Source of the DNA: Propionibacteriaceae bacterium
GTDB lineage: Bacteria > Actinomycetota > Actinomycetes > Propionibacteriales > Propionibacteriaceae
Length of the DNA: 64,000 bases
Direction: 5' to 3'
Assembly: GCA_009780915.1 (NCBI GenBank)
Contig: WQZD01000002.1
Location: forward strand, 121,499 to 185,498
A program made the translations under genes and the position numbers. Within the stretch, counting starts at the first letter, position 1. Each line of letters opens with the position of its first letter. The notes beneath the pieces are model-generated. The model had not been told where the DNA came from and searched no databases. It worked only from the letters and a program-made list of their open reading frames with translations. This document shows positions 48,127 to 57,013 of the stretch, one piece after another.

Positions 48127-48173
48127 GTGGGTCAAGACTGGACCTTGGTGGGGGACAGTCCCTACAATATAGG
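48127..48173 (+). promoter_or_regulatory. mraZ promoter with proximal TGGG repeats
   Basis: TTGGTG (48145-48150), a 17-bp spacer and TATAGG (48168-48173) form a candidate promoter. TGGG (48128), TGGA (48139) and TGGG (48149) repeat at 11 and 10 bp across its -35. A CCCTA/TAGGG hairpin lies at the -10. The rest of the 397-bp gap before mraZ shows nothing else apart from the terminator and the distal repeats. Confidence 0.5.
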
Positions 48174-48224
48174 GAGAGCGACTCTATCGTCGGGCCGCTA
48201 TGACTAAGGCGAGGCGGGATTCAG

Positions 48225-48650
48225 ATGCGCGGGACATGGACGCCCAAGCTTGATGACAAGTTCCGCTTGACGCTGCCCGCGAAGTACCGCGAGGAACTCA
48301 CGGAAGAAGTCACCGTGGTCTGCGAGCAGGAGCGATGCCTGGCTATCTACGCCAAGCCTGTGCTCGACGCGATGATGGAGCCGGTCAACGCCGCCCCCTC
48401 GACCCTGAGGGACGTGCGCGAGTACCAGCGGTGGACTCAGTACCGAGCCGAGGACGCCAACCCCGACAAACAGGGCAGGGTGACGATCACGGCGACCCAG
48501 CGCTCCTGGGCCGGCTTGGACCACGAGGTGATCGTCATCGGCGCCGGCAATCGCCTGGAGGTGTGGGACCCCGCCAGGTGGGAGGCCTACGCGGCCAGCC
48601 TGGATGAGAAGTTCGCCGACTTCGACGGCGAGATCGTCCCGAGGAGTTGA
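48225..48650 (+). CDS. mraZ: Transcriptional regulator MraZ
   Basis: A 141-residue protein with two AbrB/SpoVT-like DNA-binding halves: LDDKFRLTLPAKYREEL (about 9-25) and NPDKQGRVTITATQR (about 84-98). MraZ forms an oligomeric ring and represses the dcw operon it heads by binding TGGG repeats, which are present upstream. The N-terminus is slightly short: MRGTWTPKLDDK replaces the usual MFLG-containing start, and KGR reads KFR. An in-frame TGA rules out an upstream start. Confidence 0.93.
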   Translation: MRGTWTPKLDDKFRLTLPAKYREELTEEVTVVCEQERCLAIYAKPVLDAMMEPVNAAPSTLRDVREYQRWTQYRAEDANPDKQGRVTITATQRSWAGLDHEVIVIGAGNRLEVWDPARWEAYAASLDEKFADFDGEIVPRS

Positions 48651-48651
48651 G

Positions 48652-49599
48652 ATGCAAACGACGTACGACCATGTTCCTGTGATGTGCGAGGAGATCCTGG
48701 ACCTCCTCGCGCCCGCTGTCGACTGTGACGACGCGATCCTGGTGGACGGCACGCTCGGCTTGGGCGGGCACACGCAGGCCTTCCTGACACGTTTCCCGTC
48801 TCTCCGAGTGGTCGGCATCGACCGTGACCCCCAGGCCATCGCCCTGACACGACAACGCCTGGCCGCGTTTCAGGATCGCCTCGAGATCCATCAGGCGACC
48901 TATGACATGGTCGGCGAGGTGCTGGGGGAGCGCAGGGCGCAGGGCATCCTGCTCGACCTGGGGCTCTCCTCCTTGCAGATCGACTCGGTCGATCGCGGAT
49001 TCGCGTACTCCGTCGACGCGCCGCTGTCCATGCGCATGGACGGGGACGACACGTTGCTCACCGCCGCCGATGTGGTCAACACCTACTCGGTGGAAGAGAT
49101 GGTCCACATCTTCCGGGTCTACGGGGACGAGAAGTTCGCCGTCCGGATAGCCAAGGCCATCGTCGCCGAGAGGGAACGCGAGCCCTTCTCGACGTCCGCC
49201 AGACTCGTGGCCGTCATCGCCGGGGCGATCCCAGCGGGGCAGTCCCGTTCCGGCCACCCCGCCAAGCGCGTCTTCCAAGCCATCCGCACGGAAGTGAACA
49301 GTGAGCGGACGAGCCTGGAGGAGGCCCTGCCGGCTGCCCTCGACCGTCTCGCGGTCGGCGGGCGGATGGCGGTGCTGAGCTACCATTCCGGCGAGGACCG
49401 GCTCGTCAAGACCATCTTCGCCTCGGCTGGCGCCGACCATGTGCCCCCGGGGCTGGCCGTGGTCCCCGACGCCTACCAGGCGAAGTTCCGCCTGGTCACC
49501 CGAGGCGCCCACCAACCAACCCCAGCCGAACGACTGAGCAACCCTCGGTCCGGGTCGGCGAAACTGCGAGTGATCGAGAGAGTGAAGGACGACGCATGA
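48652..49599 (+). CDS. rsmH: 16S rRNA (cytosine-1402-N4)-methyltransferase
   Basis: A 315-residue RsmH. HVPVMCEEILDLL begins the protein, and the SAM site is DGTLGLGGHTQAFL. LLDLGLSSLQIDS, the RMDGDD segment and SYHSGEDRLVK are family signatures. It modifies C1402 in the ribosomal P site. GAGGAG precedes the ATG 1 bp after the mraZ stop. Its own stop overlaps the ftsL ATG. Confidence 0.96.
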   Translation: MQTTYDHVPVMCEEILDLLAPAVDCDDAILVDGTLGLGGHTQAFLTRFPSLRVVGIDRDPQAIALTRQRLAAFQDRLEIHQATYDMVGEVLGERRAQGILLDLGLSSLQIDSVDRGFAYSVDAPLSMRMDGDDTLLTAADVVNTYSVEEMVHIFRVYGDEKFAVRIAKAIVAEREREPFSTSARLVAVIAGAIPAGQSRSGHPAKRVFQAIRTEVNSERTSLEEALPAALDRLAVGGRMAVLSYHSGEDRLVKTIFASAGADHVPPGLAVVPDAYQAKFRLVTRGAHQPTPAERLSNPRSGSAKLRVIERVKDDA

Positions 49600-50081
49600 G
49601 CGCACTTGAACACAACATCCCACCAGTGAGGACCACGAGGACCTCTCTGAGAACGGTCACGCCCGCACAGACCTCACGCTCGTGGCCCACGGGGATCTTC
49701 CCTCTGGTGATCCTCGCACTGTTGGCCGGTGGCATGGTGGGTCACCTCGCCTTGCAGACCGCTATCCAGGAGCAAGGCTTCGAACTGGCCTCGCTGCAGA
49801 GCACCAATGATCGCCTCAGCGCCCAAGAGGCCGTGCTGCGCGCCACGCTGGACAAGCAGTCCACTCCCCAGCAGTTGGCGTACTCGGCGGCTCACCTCGG
49901 CATGGTCGCCAACACCCGTTCGACCTTCCTGACGCTGCCCACGGGCGAGGTGACCGGTACGGACACGCCGGTGAAGGGCAACGAGGTTCCGATCATCTCG
50001 GCGGCCCCGGTGATCACAGTGGTCAATCCGACGCCGACGCCCACGCCTGCCCCGGCGCCTGCTGAGGTGGCCAAGCCATGA
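49596..50081 (+). CDS. FtsL-like septum protein
   Basis: A 161-residue single-pass membrane protein. It has a basic cytoplasmic N-terminus, one helix at about 33-53 (GIFPLVILALLAGGMVGHLA), a short coiled-coil-like region (SLQSTNDRLSAQEAVLRATL) and a long extracytoplasmic tail ending in a PTPTPTPAPAPAE repeat. Size, topology and position between rsmH and ftsI identify it as the FtsL-position divisome protein that partners FtsQ and FtsB-like proteins. The sequence itself is weakly conserved. Both flanking junctions are ATGA overlaps. Confidence 0.8.
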   Translation: MSALEHNIPPVRTTRTSLRTVTPAQTSRSWPTGIFPLVILALLAGGMVGHLALQTAIQEQGFELASLQSTNDRLSAQEAVLRATLDKQSTPQQLAYSAAHLGMVANTRSTFLTLPTGEVTGTDTPVKGNEVPIISAAPVITVVNPTPTPTPAPAPAEVAKP

Positions 50082-51940
50082 GGCGCTTCTTGATCCGCAG
50101 GAACGTCCCCATACCCCCCCTATGGAAGGTGAAGCCGGGGTCCACACGCGCCAGAATGACGGTGCTCCTCATCGCTTTCATGTGCGTGGCGCTCGTCCTC
50201 GCCGCGAAATGCGTGGCCGTGCAGGGCCTCGACCTCGCCGACAACGCGAACGAGGCGCTCATGCTCGATCCGCAGCAGCTTCCCGCGACGCGTGGAACGA
50301 TCACGGATCGCAACGGTCAGGTCCTCGCGGAGTCCGTGCCGGCGGTGAACATCACCACCGATCCCACCATCGTCTCCACCAACGGCCTGGCCGTGGACGC
50401 GATGGGCATGCGCGACAAGCTGAAGGCCCAGGCCGGTCCTGGACTCATCGCCGGGATTCTGACCGCCTACCTCGGCGGAGACTTCCAGACGTACTATTCC
50501 AAGCTCACCACGACTGCCAATGACAGCGGTGACGAGATTCATTACGCCATGTTGGCCCGGAACGTCCTGACGTACAACAACATCCCCTTGACCCAGGCCC
50601 TGGACAACCTGGGGTACGTCGGCCTCTACCGCGAGCAGGCGCCTGTGCGGAACTACCCCAACGGCGCCCTCGCGTCCAACGTCTTGGGATTCATGACCTA
50701 CAGCGATGAACTCGAGGCTCAAGACAAGTATCCGTGGACGGGCGGAGACGGTCTGGAGTACGCGCTCAACACCACGTTGTCTGGCGTCGACGGACAGGAG
50801 GTCTACGAAACGAGCCCCTACGGCAAGATCCCCACGGGCACCTCGATCGTGAAGGCGCCCCAAGAGGGCATCTCGTACCAGCTGACCCTGGATCTCGGAT
50901 TGCAGTACATGCAGGACCAGCGTCTGGCCGCCGCCGTCGCGTCCTCGGGGGCGCGCTCCGGCATGGCCATCACGATGACCGTCGACGGTGAGATCCTGGC
51001 CGCGTCCTCCTATCCCACCTTCGACTCGAACGATCCCGCGCACGCAGATCCCGCCACCCTGGGCGAGCCCATCGTACGGACGACCTACGAGCCCGGATCG
51101 GTGGAGAAGGTGCTCACGTTCGCAGCGTTGGTCGACCAAGGGTTGGTCTCTCCGGACACGCGGGTCATCGTCCCGGGCAAGATCGCCAGCGGAGACTCCC
51201 TGATCGGGGACGCCTGGGCCCACGACACCTTGCATCTGACGGCGGCGGGCGTGGTGGCCAACTCCTCCAACGTGGGCACGGTCGTGCTGACCCGTCAGAT
51301 CAGCAAGGACACCCTCGTCTCCTATCTGGAGAACTTCGGCCTCGGGTCGCCGACAGGCGTCGGCCTGCCCGGCGAGGAGTCGGGAAGCCTGCCCGGCGCC
51401 GACATGTCCGATATGACCCGGGACAACATCTCCTTTGGCCAGGGCCTCTCGGTGACCGCGTTGCAGGAAGCCACGGCCGTGGCTGCCGTCGTCAACGGCG
51501 GTGTGTACCATTCCCCGACCCTCATCAAGTCGGCGACGGATGGGAACGGGCGCCCGGTGGACGTGCCCGCGCCCACGGTCAGGCGCGTCATCTCGCAGGA
51601 CACCGCCAACCAGGTCGTGTCCATGATGGAGTCGGTGGTGCAACTGAACAGGGGCTCCTTCGACATCCCCGGGTACAACACGGCGGGCAAGTCCGGAACG
51701 GCCGAGGCCGTCGACCCCAGCTGCGGATGCTACTCCGGCTCGGTCATGTCCTATGTGGGGGTCGCCCCGGCGGAGAACCCGTACTTGCTGACCTACGTCG
51801 TCTTGGACCACCCGGTGGGGAACACCTCGGGAACCCTGGTGGCCGCGCCCGTCGTCCGTGACGTCATGTCCGTCGCGCTGCCTCGCTACGGCGTCCCCAC
51901 CTCCACCACAGACGTCGCGGACCTTCCCCTGCAATGGTGA
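50078..51940 (+). CDS. ftsI: Septal peptidoglycan transpeptidase (class B PBP, FtsI)
   Basis: A 620-residue class B penicillin-binding protein. An N-terminal helix lies at about 28-46, then the pedestal domain (TRGTITDRNGQVLAES block), then the transpeptidase domain with S341-V-E-K344, S396-S-N398 and K538-S-G-T541, where KSG replaces the common KTG. There are no PASTA domains. It cross-links septal peptidoglycan outside the membrane with FtsW. Normally murE follows; here the gene is followed by 183 bp and then mraY. Confidence 0.95.
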   Translation: MRRFLIRRNVPIPPLWKVKPGSTRARMTVLLIAFMCVALVLAAKCVAVQGLDLADNANEALMLDPQQLPATRGTITDRNGQVLAESVPAVNITTDPTIVSTNGLAVDAMGMRDKLKAQAGPGLIAGILTAYLGGDFQTYYSKLTTTANDSGDEIHYAMLARNVLTYNNIPLTQALDNLGYVGLYREQAPVRNYPNGALASNVLGFMTYSDELEAQDKYPWTGGDGLEYALNTTLSGVDGQEVYETSPYGKIPTGTSIVKAPQEGISYQLTLDLGLQYMQDQRLAAAVASSGARSGMAITMTVDGEILAASSYPTFDSNDPAHADPATLGEPIVRTTYEPGSVEKVLTFAALVDQGLVSPDTRVIVPGKIASGDSLIGDAWAHDTLHLTAAGVVANSSNVGTVVLTRQISKDTLVSYLENFGLGSPTGVGLPGEESGSLPGADMSDMTRDNISFGQGLSVTALQEATAVAAVVNGGVYHSPTLIKSATDGNGRPVDVPAPTVRRVISQDTANQVVSMMESVVQLNRGSFDIPGYNTAGKSGTAEAVDPSCGCYSGSVMSYVGVAPAENPYLLTYVVLDHPVGNTSGTLVAAPVVRDVMSVALPRYGVPTSTTDVADLPLQW

Positions 51941-52123
51941 GCTATGAGCGAGACGAGCATGCGATGGGCGGGTCCACAGGCGGGGCGTGGGAGGCTAGGC
52001 GGCCCAACACGCCAGCGCAGATCTTCGTCGAATTTGGTTGGATGTGTGATGATGGATGGCGGCGATCTCGCGCGGTTTCGCCGTGGGCGGGTCCCAGAAC
52101 GCCATGACAGCTAAGGAGACCTC
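51941..52123. other. Short gap where murE-murF would be expected
   Basis: Between ftsI and mraY lie 183 bp. A 56-codon open frame (51944-52114) ends in a TAA that overlaps the TAAGGAG site of mraY. It has a weak start, no recognisable Mur ligase sequence and a basic, Gly/Arg-rich composition typical of chance frames. No terminator or repeat was seen. Confidence 0.8.
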
Positions 52124-53203
52124 ATGCTGAATATCCTCATCGCAGGAGGGGTGTCCTTGCTCATCACCTTGGTGGGCACCCAGTTCTGGATCAAATTCCT
52201 CCATCACAAGGCGTACGGACAGTTCGTGCGCAGCGACGGGCCCACCGGCCACTTCGTCAAACGTGGGACACCCACGATGGGCGGGGTGGTGCTGATCCTC
52301 GGCGTGGTCTTGGGGTACGTCATCGCCCACGCGGTGATGAGGAGCCCGGTCTCCGTCTCGGGCCTGCTGTTGCTGGGCCTGATCGTGGCCATGGGCGTCG
52401 TCGGCTTCATCGACGACTGGCTGAAAATCTCCCACGCGCGGTCCCTGGGACTGGGAGCTGCCGCCAAACTGGCCCTGCAGATCGTGGTGGGTGTGGCGTT
52501 CACCGTCCTCGCCATCCGTTTCCCCGACCATCGCGGAGTGACGCCGGCGTCGACCTACCTCTCGTTCTTGCGCGACATCTCGTGGATCTCGCTGCCTGTG
52601 ATTGTGGCTGTGGTCTGGATGGTCTTCCTGATCGTCGGCTTCTCCAACGGCACCAACCTCACCGACGGCCTGGACGGGCTTCTGACCGGCTCGGCGACGA
52701 TGGTCTTCATCGCGTACGCCCTGGTCAACCTCTGGCAGTACAATCAGTATTGCGGCAGCGTGATGTCCTTCGGACCCACGTGTTACGACGTGCGCAACCC
52801 GACGGACTTGGCCACGATCGCGGTGGCCATAGCCGGCGGCCTCTTGGGCTTCCTGTGGTGGAACGCGCGTCCCGCGAAGATCTTCCTGGGAGACACCGGC
52901 TCCTTGGCCATCGGCGCCGGGGTCGCCGGAATGGCGATCATGACTCGCACAGAACTGCTGATCATCGTGATCGGTCTGCTGTTCGTGCTCGAAGCCGTCT
53001 CGGTCATCGCCCAAGTCGGATTCTTCAAACTCACCCACGGGAGACGCCTGCTGCGGATGGCGCCCCTGCACCACCACTTCGAGATGCTCGGGTGGGAGGA
53101 AGTCACGGTGGTCATCCGGTTCTGGATCATCGCCGGTTTGTCGGCGGTGGCCGGTGTGGGGTTGTTCTACGCGGAGTGGGTCGTCGGATTGGTGGGGCAA
53201 TGA
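52124..53203 (+). CDS. mraY: Phospho-N-acetylmuramoyl-pentapeptide transferase
   Basis: A 359-residue, ten-helix membrane enzyme that transfers phospho-MurNAc-pentapeptide to undecaprenyl phosphate, giving lipid I. The motifs are TPTMGGV, GFIDDWLK, NLTDGLDGLL, LGDTGSLA and MAPLHHHFE. AAGGAG lies 7 nt before the ATG. murD overlaps its stop. Its substrate requires MurE and MurF, whose genes are absent here. Confidence 0.96.
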   Translation: MLNILIAGGVSLLITLVGTQFWIKFLHHKAYGQFVRSDGPTGHFVKRGTPTMGGVVLILGVVLGYVIAHAVMRSPVSVSGLLLLGLIVAMGVVGFIDDWLKISHARSLGLGAAAKLALQIVVGVAFTVLAIRFPDHRGVTPASTYLSFLRDISWISLPVIVAVVWMVFLIVGFSNGTNLTDGLDGLLTGSATMVFIAYALVNLWQYNQYCGSVMSFGPTCYDVRNPTDLATIAVAIAGGLLGFLWWNARPAKIFLGDTGSLAIGAGVAGMAIMTRTELLIIVIGLLFVLEAVSVIAQVGFFKLTHGRRLLRMAPLHHHFEMLGWEEVTVVIRFWIIAGLSAVAGVGLFYAEWVVGLVGQ

Positions 53204-54666
53204 TCGAGTGGTTGGCATCGGCGAACAGGCTCAGCGACTGGAGCCGGGTACGGGTCGCGGTGGCCGGGATCGGCGCGTCGGGGTATTCCGCCGCGGACGC
53301 GCTGCTCGAGTTCGGGGCACAGGTCACGGTGATGGACGAGTCCGACACGACCTCCACCCGTGAGAAGGCGACCGTCCTGGAGACGTTGGGCGCCACCGTC
53401 CACCTGGGCGCCGGGGCGAGCGCGCGTCTTCCGATCGACTGCGATCTGGTGCTGGCCTCGCCGGGCTGGGCGCCGACCGCCCCCGTCTTCGTCGAGGCCC
53501 ACGGGCGTTCCATCCCCGTGTGGGGCGACGTGGAACTCGCCTGGCGTCTCCAACAGCCCGACCGTGTCGTCCCGTGGCTGGCGGTCACAGGGACCAACGG
53601 CAAGACCACGACGGTGACCATGCTGGAGTCGATGCTCACTGCGGCCGGGCTGACCGTGTCGGCCGTGGGCAATGTGGGGCGTCCGATCCTCGAGACCGTT
53701 CTCGACGGGGTCGCCTACGACTGCCTGGCCGTGGAGTTGTCGAGTTTCCAACTGCATAGGGTGGACGCCATGGCCGTGCATTCCGCAGCGGTGCTCAACG
53801 TGGAACCCGACCACTTCCAGTGGTACGCCGACAGCCCCGATCCCTTCGAGGCCTACGCGCGTGACAAGGCCCGTGTGTACGAGCACGTCACTCATTCCTG
53901 TGTCTACAACGTCGCGGACCCTCGCACAGAGGCCATGGTCGCGGACGCGGACGTGGAGGAGGGTGCCCGTGCCATCGGGTTCACCCTGGGCATCCCGGGC
54001 ATGTCCATGCTGGGGGTCGTCGACGACATGCTGGTGGACCGCGCCTTCATCCCCCAACGCCGAGACTCGGCTCTGGAGTTGGCCTCGGTCGCGGACGTCC
54101 CCACGGGGGCGCCGCACATGGTGGCCAACGCCTTGGCGGCCGCCGCCCTGGCACGGTCCTTCGGAGTGTCGGCCACCGCGGTCGCGGACGGGCTGCGCTC
54201 GTACCACCTGGGACCCCACCGGATCGAGACTGTGGCATGTGTCGACGGCGTGACCTGGGTGGACGATTCCAAGGCGACCAATGCCCACGCCGCCGCCGCG
54301 AGCCTGAGAGGATTCGACTCCGTCGTGTGGATCGCAGGCGGCCAGGCAAAGGGCACCCGGTTCGAAGACCTGGTGGCTGCCAATGCCGACCGGATCAAGG
54401 CGGCGATCCTGATCGGGACCGACCGCCATGTGCTCGCCGAGGCGTTCGCGGCGGAGGCCCCCCATATCCCCGTCCACATGGTCGACGGGACGGATCCGTC
54501 CGTCATGCGCCAGGCCGTGGCCGTGGCGGCCCGACTCGCGGCGGACAAGGACACAGTGCTCCTGGCCCCCGCCTGCGCGTCGCAAGACATGTACCGCGAC
54601 TACGCGGATCGAGGCGAGTGGTTCTCCACAGCCGTCAACGAACTCAGTGAAAGGAGTCGCTCATGA
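53200..54666 (+). CDS. murD: UDP-N-acetylmuramoyl-L-alanine:D-glutamate ligase
   Basis: A 488-residue Mur ligase adding D-Glu. The N-terminal Rossmann part includes AGIGASGYSAADALL. The ATP site is GTNGKTTT near 127-134, then NVEPDHFQWY and the C-terminal WVDDSKATN. The ATG overlaps the mraY stop (ATGA), and the ftsW ATG overlaps its own stop. The open frame further upstream lies in mraY and is not coding. Confidence 0.95.
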   Translation: MIEWLASANRLSDWSRVRVAVAGIGASGYSAADALLEFGAQVTVMDESDTTSTREKATVLETLGATVHLGAGASARLPIDCDLVLASPGWAPTAPVFVEAHGRSIPVWGDVELAWRLQQPDRVVPWLAVTGTNGKTTTVTMLESMLTAAGLTVSAVGNVGRPILETVLDGVAYDCLAVELSSFQLHRVDAMAVHSAAVLNVEPDHFQWYADSPDPFEAYARDKARVYEHVTHSCVYNVADPRTEAMVADADVEEGARAIGFTLGIPGMSMLGVVDDMLVDRAFIPQRRDSALELASVADVPTGAPHMVANALAAAALARSFGVSATAVADGLRSYHLGPHRIETVACVDGVTWVDDSKATNAHAAAASLRGFDSVVWIAGGQAKGTRFEDLVAANADRIKAAILIGTDRHVLAEAFAAEAPHIPVHMVDGTDPSVMRQAVAVAARLAADKDTVLLAPACASQDMYRDYADRGEWFSTAVNELSERSRS

Positions 54667-55919
54667 CGTCCGCCACATCCGATTCCGGCGTCGTGGGAGT
54701 GGACGACCGCTCCGAGAAGACATCGTCGCGCACCACTGCCATTCGGGCGGCGTTGGACCACCCGATGTTCGACTACCACCTGGTGGTCGTCATCTCCGTG
54801 ATCCTGCTCTGCCTGGGCCTTCTCATGGTCATCTCGTCCTCCTCGGTGATTGCTGGGGCCGACATGGACGACCCCTACTACTTCGGCAAGCGTCAGATCA
54901 TTTTCGCTGTGATCGGCGTGGCCATGGCGTGGGGCTTCAGCCTCCTGCCGGAGAAAATGCTCAGAGGGCTGGCCCGACCTGCCCTGTTTCTGGCTGTGCT
55001 GCTGATGCTCCTGACGGTGGCCACTCCTCTGGGCGTGGACATCGCGGGGAACCGCAACTGGATGTCCTTCGGACCGACGTGGACCCAGTTCCAGCCCAGT
55101 GAGTTCGCCAAACTCGCCATCATCGTGTGGGGGGCTAAAAACCTGTCCGACAAGGCGAAGCGCCTCAACGACATGCGGGAGTGGTTTCTCTACATCCTCG
55201 CCAGTTTTGTGATCATCGGACTGGTGGTCGTCCAGAAGGACCAGGGCACGGCCATGGTCATGGCGGCCATGGTCATCCTCGTCCTCGTGGCGGCCGGAAC
55301 ACCGTGGAGGCTCTTGCTGGGGCTCGCCGGGGTGGCGGTCGTCGGCGTGGTCGCTCTCATCATCATCCAGCCGTACCGGATGGACAGGATCTGGGCATTC
55401 CTCAACCCAAACGCGGACCCGTACGGGCTGAACCTCCAAGCGCGCCGGAGCCTCTACGCGCTGGCGTCGGGAGGCTGGTTCGGGCGTGGCCTGGGGTCCA
55501 GCCGACAGAAGTGGGGACTGCTCGCCGAAGGCCACACCGACTACATCTTCTCCATCCTCGGAGAGGAGCTGGGGCTGTTGGGCACGTTGACCGTGATCGC
55601 CCTGTTCCTGGGCTTGGCGTACGCGGGCATCAGGATCGCCGCCCGCTCGGCGTCGTCCTTCTCGCGATTGATGGCCGTCGGTGTGGTGGCCTGGTTCAGC
55701 GTCCAAGCTTTCGTCAACATCGCCGTGGCCATCCGCCTGATCCCCGTCATGGGCGTGACGTTGCCGATGATCTCGTACGGCGGGTCCTCCCTCATCGCGA
55801 ACCTCCTGGCCCTGGGCCTGTTGGCTGGATGCGCGCGACGGGAGCCGGAGGCCCGTGCCCTCCTGACATCACGTCAACGCAAACCCCGGGTGTCCTCCAT
55901 CGTGAGGGAGAAGGCATGA
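54663..55919 (+). CDS. ftsW: Septal peptidoglycan polymerase (SEDS protein FtsW)
   Basis: A 418-residue SEDS glycosyltransferase with about ten helices. Key features are WMSFGPTWTQFQPSEFAKLA, the QKDQGTAMV segment with the catalytic-loop Asp, HTDYIFSILGEELGL, and PVMGVTLPMISYGGSS near the C-terminus. It polymerizes septal glycan with FtsI. The Ser/Thr-rich N-terminal 40 residues are cytoplasmic and variable. Confidence 0.96.
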   Translation: MTSATSDSGVVGVDDRSEKTSSRTTAIRAALDHPMFDYHLVVVISVILLCLGLLMVISSSSVIAGADMDDPYYFGKRQIIFAVIGVAMAWGFSLLPEKMLRGLARPALFLAVLLMLLTVATPLGVDIAGNRNWMSFGPTWTQFQPSEFAKLAIIVWGAKNLSDKAKRLNDMREWFLYILASFVIIGLVVVQKDQGTAMVMAAMVILVLVAAGTPWRLLLGLAGVAVVGVVALIIIQPYRMDRIWAFLNPNADPYGLNLQARRSLYALASGGWFGRGLGSSRQKWGLLAEGHTDYIFSILGEELGLLGTLTVIALFLGLAYAGIRIAARSASSFSRLMAVGVVAWFSVQAFVNIAVAIRLIPVMGVTLPMISYGGSSLIANLLALGLLAGCARREPEARALLTSRQRKPRVSSIVREKA

Positions 55920-57013
55920 CCATCGTCCTCGCCGGGGGAGGAACGACGGGACACATCTCGCCGATGCTCGCGACGGCGGAGGCCCTGACGAGCATCGCCC
56001 CGGAGGAACGGGTGGTGTGCGTGGGAACCGCCGCCGGTTTGGAGACCACCCTGGTCCCCGACGCCGGTTTCGATTTGAAGCTCGTCGATCCGGTTCCCCT
56101 GTCGCGCACCCTGTCGCCCGATCTGCTCACTCTCCCGTTCAGGATCATGGCGTCGGTCCGACAGGCGTCGGCGATCCTGCGGTCGTGTGACGCGCAGGTC
56201 GTCGTCGGCTTCGGGGGGTACGCCTCCCTGCCGGTGGTCCTCGCCGCCAGACGACTGGGGATCCCCGTGGTCGTCCACGAGGCCAACGCCGTGCCGGGGT
56301 TGGCCAACAGGATCGCAAGCCGGTTCGCCGCCGACGTGTGTGTCACCTTCCCCATCACCGGCCTGCCCCGCCAGGTCGTCATCGGAATGCCTGTGCGCCA
56401 GCCCGTGGCCACCCTGGATCGCCACGCGGCCAGGACCCGAGCCCGTCACGACGTCGGATTGCCCGACGAGGGGCCGGTCCTCCTCGTCTCGGGCGGGTCC
56501 CAAGGAGCGAAGTCCCTCAACGACGCCGTGCTGGCCGCCTGCCCGCGTCTCGACGACGCGGGCGTGAGCGTCCTGCACATCACAGGCAAGAAGAATTTCG
56601 ATCAGCAGGCGGACCTCCCGACGATGTCCCGGGGGGTGTACGTCCGGCTGCCGTACGTCGACGCGATGGAGCAGGCGTACGCCGCCGCCGACCTGATGCT
56701 CGCGCGGTCCGGGGCGGGCACTGTGACCGAGACCGCCATCGTAGGACTGCCCGCGATCTATGTGCCCCTTCCCCACGGCAACGGAGAGCAGGCGAAGAAC
56801 GCGGTCGACGTGGTCGAGGCCGGGGCGGGACTGCTCATCGCGGACATCGACCTCACGGGTGATCGTCTGGCGGACGAGGCGATCCGTCTCTTCCAGGATC
56901 CGGCGGCCTTGGCCCGCATGGGCGCCGCCGCGCGGGACGCCATGCCTAATGACGCGGCGCAGATCCTCGCCCGCCACGCCCTCGATCTGATCGCTCCGAG
57001 GAGGACAGCATGA
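55916..57013 (+). CDS. murG: UDP-GlcNAc:lipid I N-acetylglucosaminyltransferase
   Basis: A 365-residue GT28 enzyme making lipid II at the inner membrane face. The N-terminal glycine motif is LAGGGTTGHISPMLA. The second domain has LLVSGGSQGAKSLND, RSGAGTVTE and PLPHGNGEQ. ATGA overlaps occur at both ends. It comes directly after ftsW, the usual order. Confidence 0.96.
   Translation: MTIVLAGGGTTGHISPMLATAEALTSIAPEERVVCVGTAAGLETTLVPDAGFDLKLVDPVPLSRTLSPDLLTLPFRIMASVRQASAILRSCDAQVVVGFGGYASLPVVLAARRLGIPVVVHEANAVPGLANRIASRFAADVCVTFPITGLPRQVVIGMPVRQPVATLDRHAARTRARHDVGLPDEGPVLLVSGGSQGAKSLNDAVLAACPRLDDAGVSVLHITGKKNFDQQADLPTMSRGVYVRLPYVDAMEQAYAAADLMLARSGAGTVTETAIVGLPAIYVPLPHGNGEQAKNAVDVVEAGAGLLIADIDLTGDRLADEAIRLFQDPAALARMGAAARDAMPNDAAQILARHALDLIAPRRTA

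Noticed and set aside
51944..52114. 56-codon open frame between ftsI and mraY as a gene
   Set aside because: Weak start, basic composition typical of chance frames in GC-rich DNA, no recognisable family. Kept only as part of the murE/murF finding.
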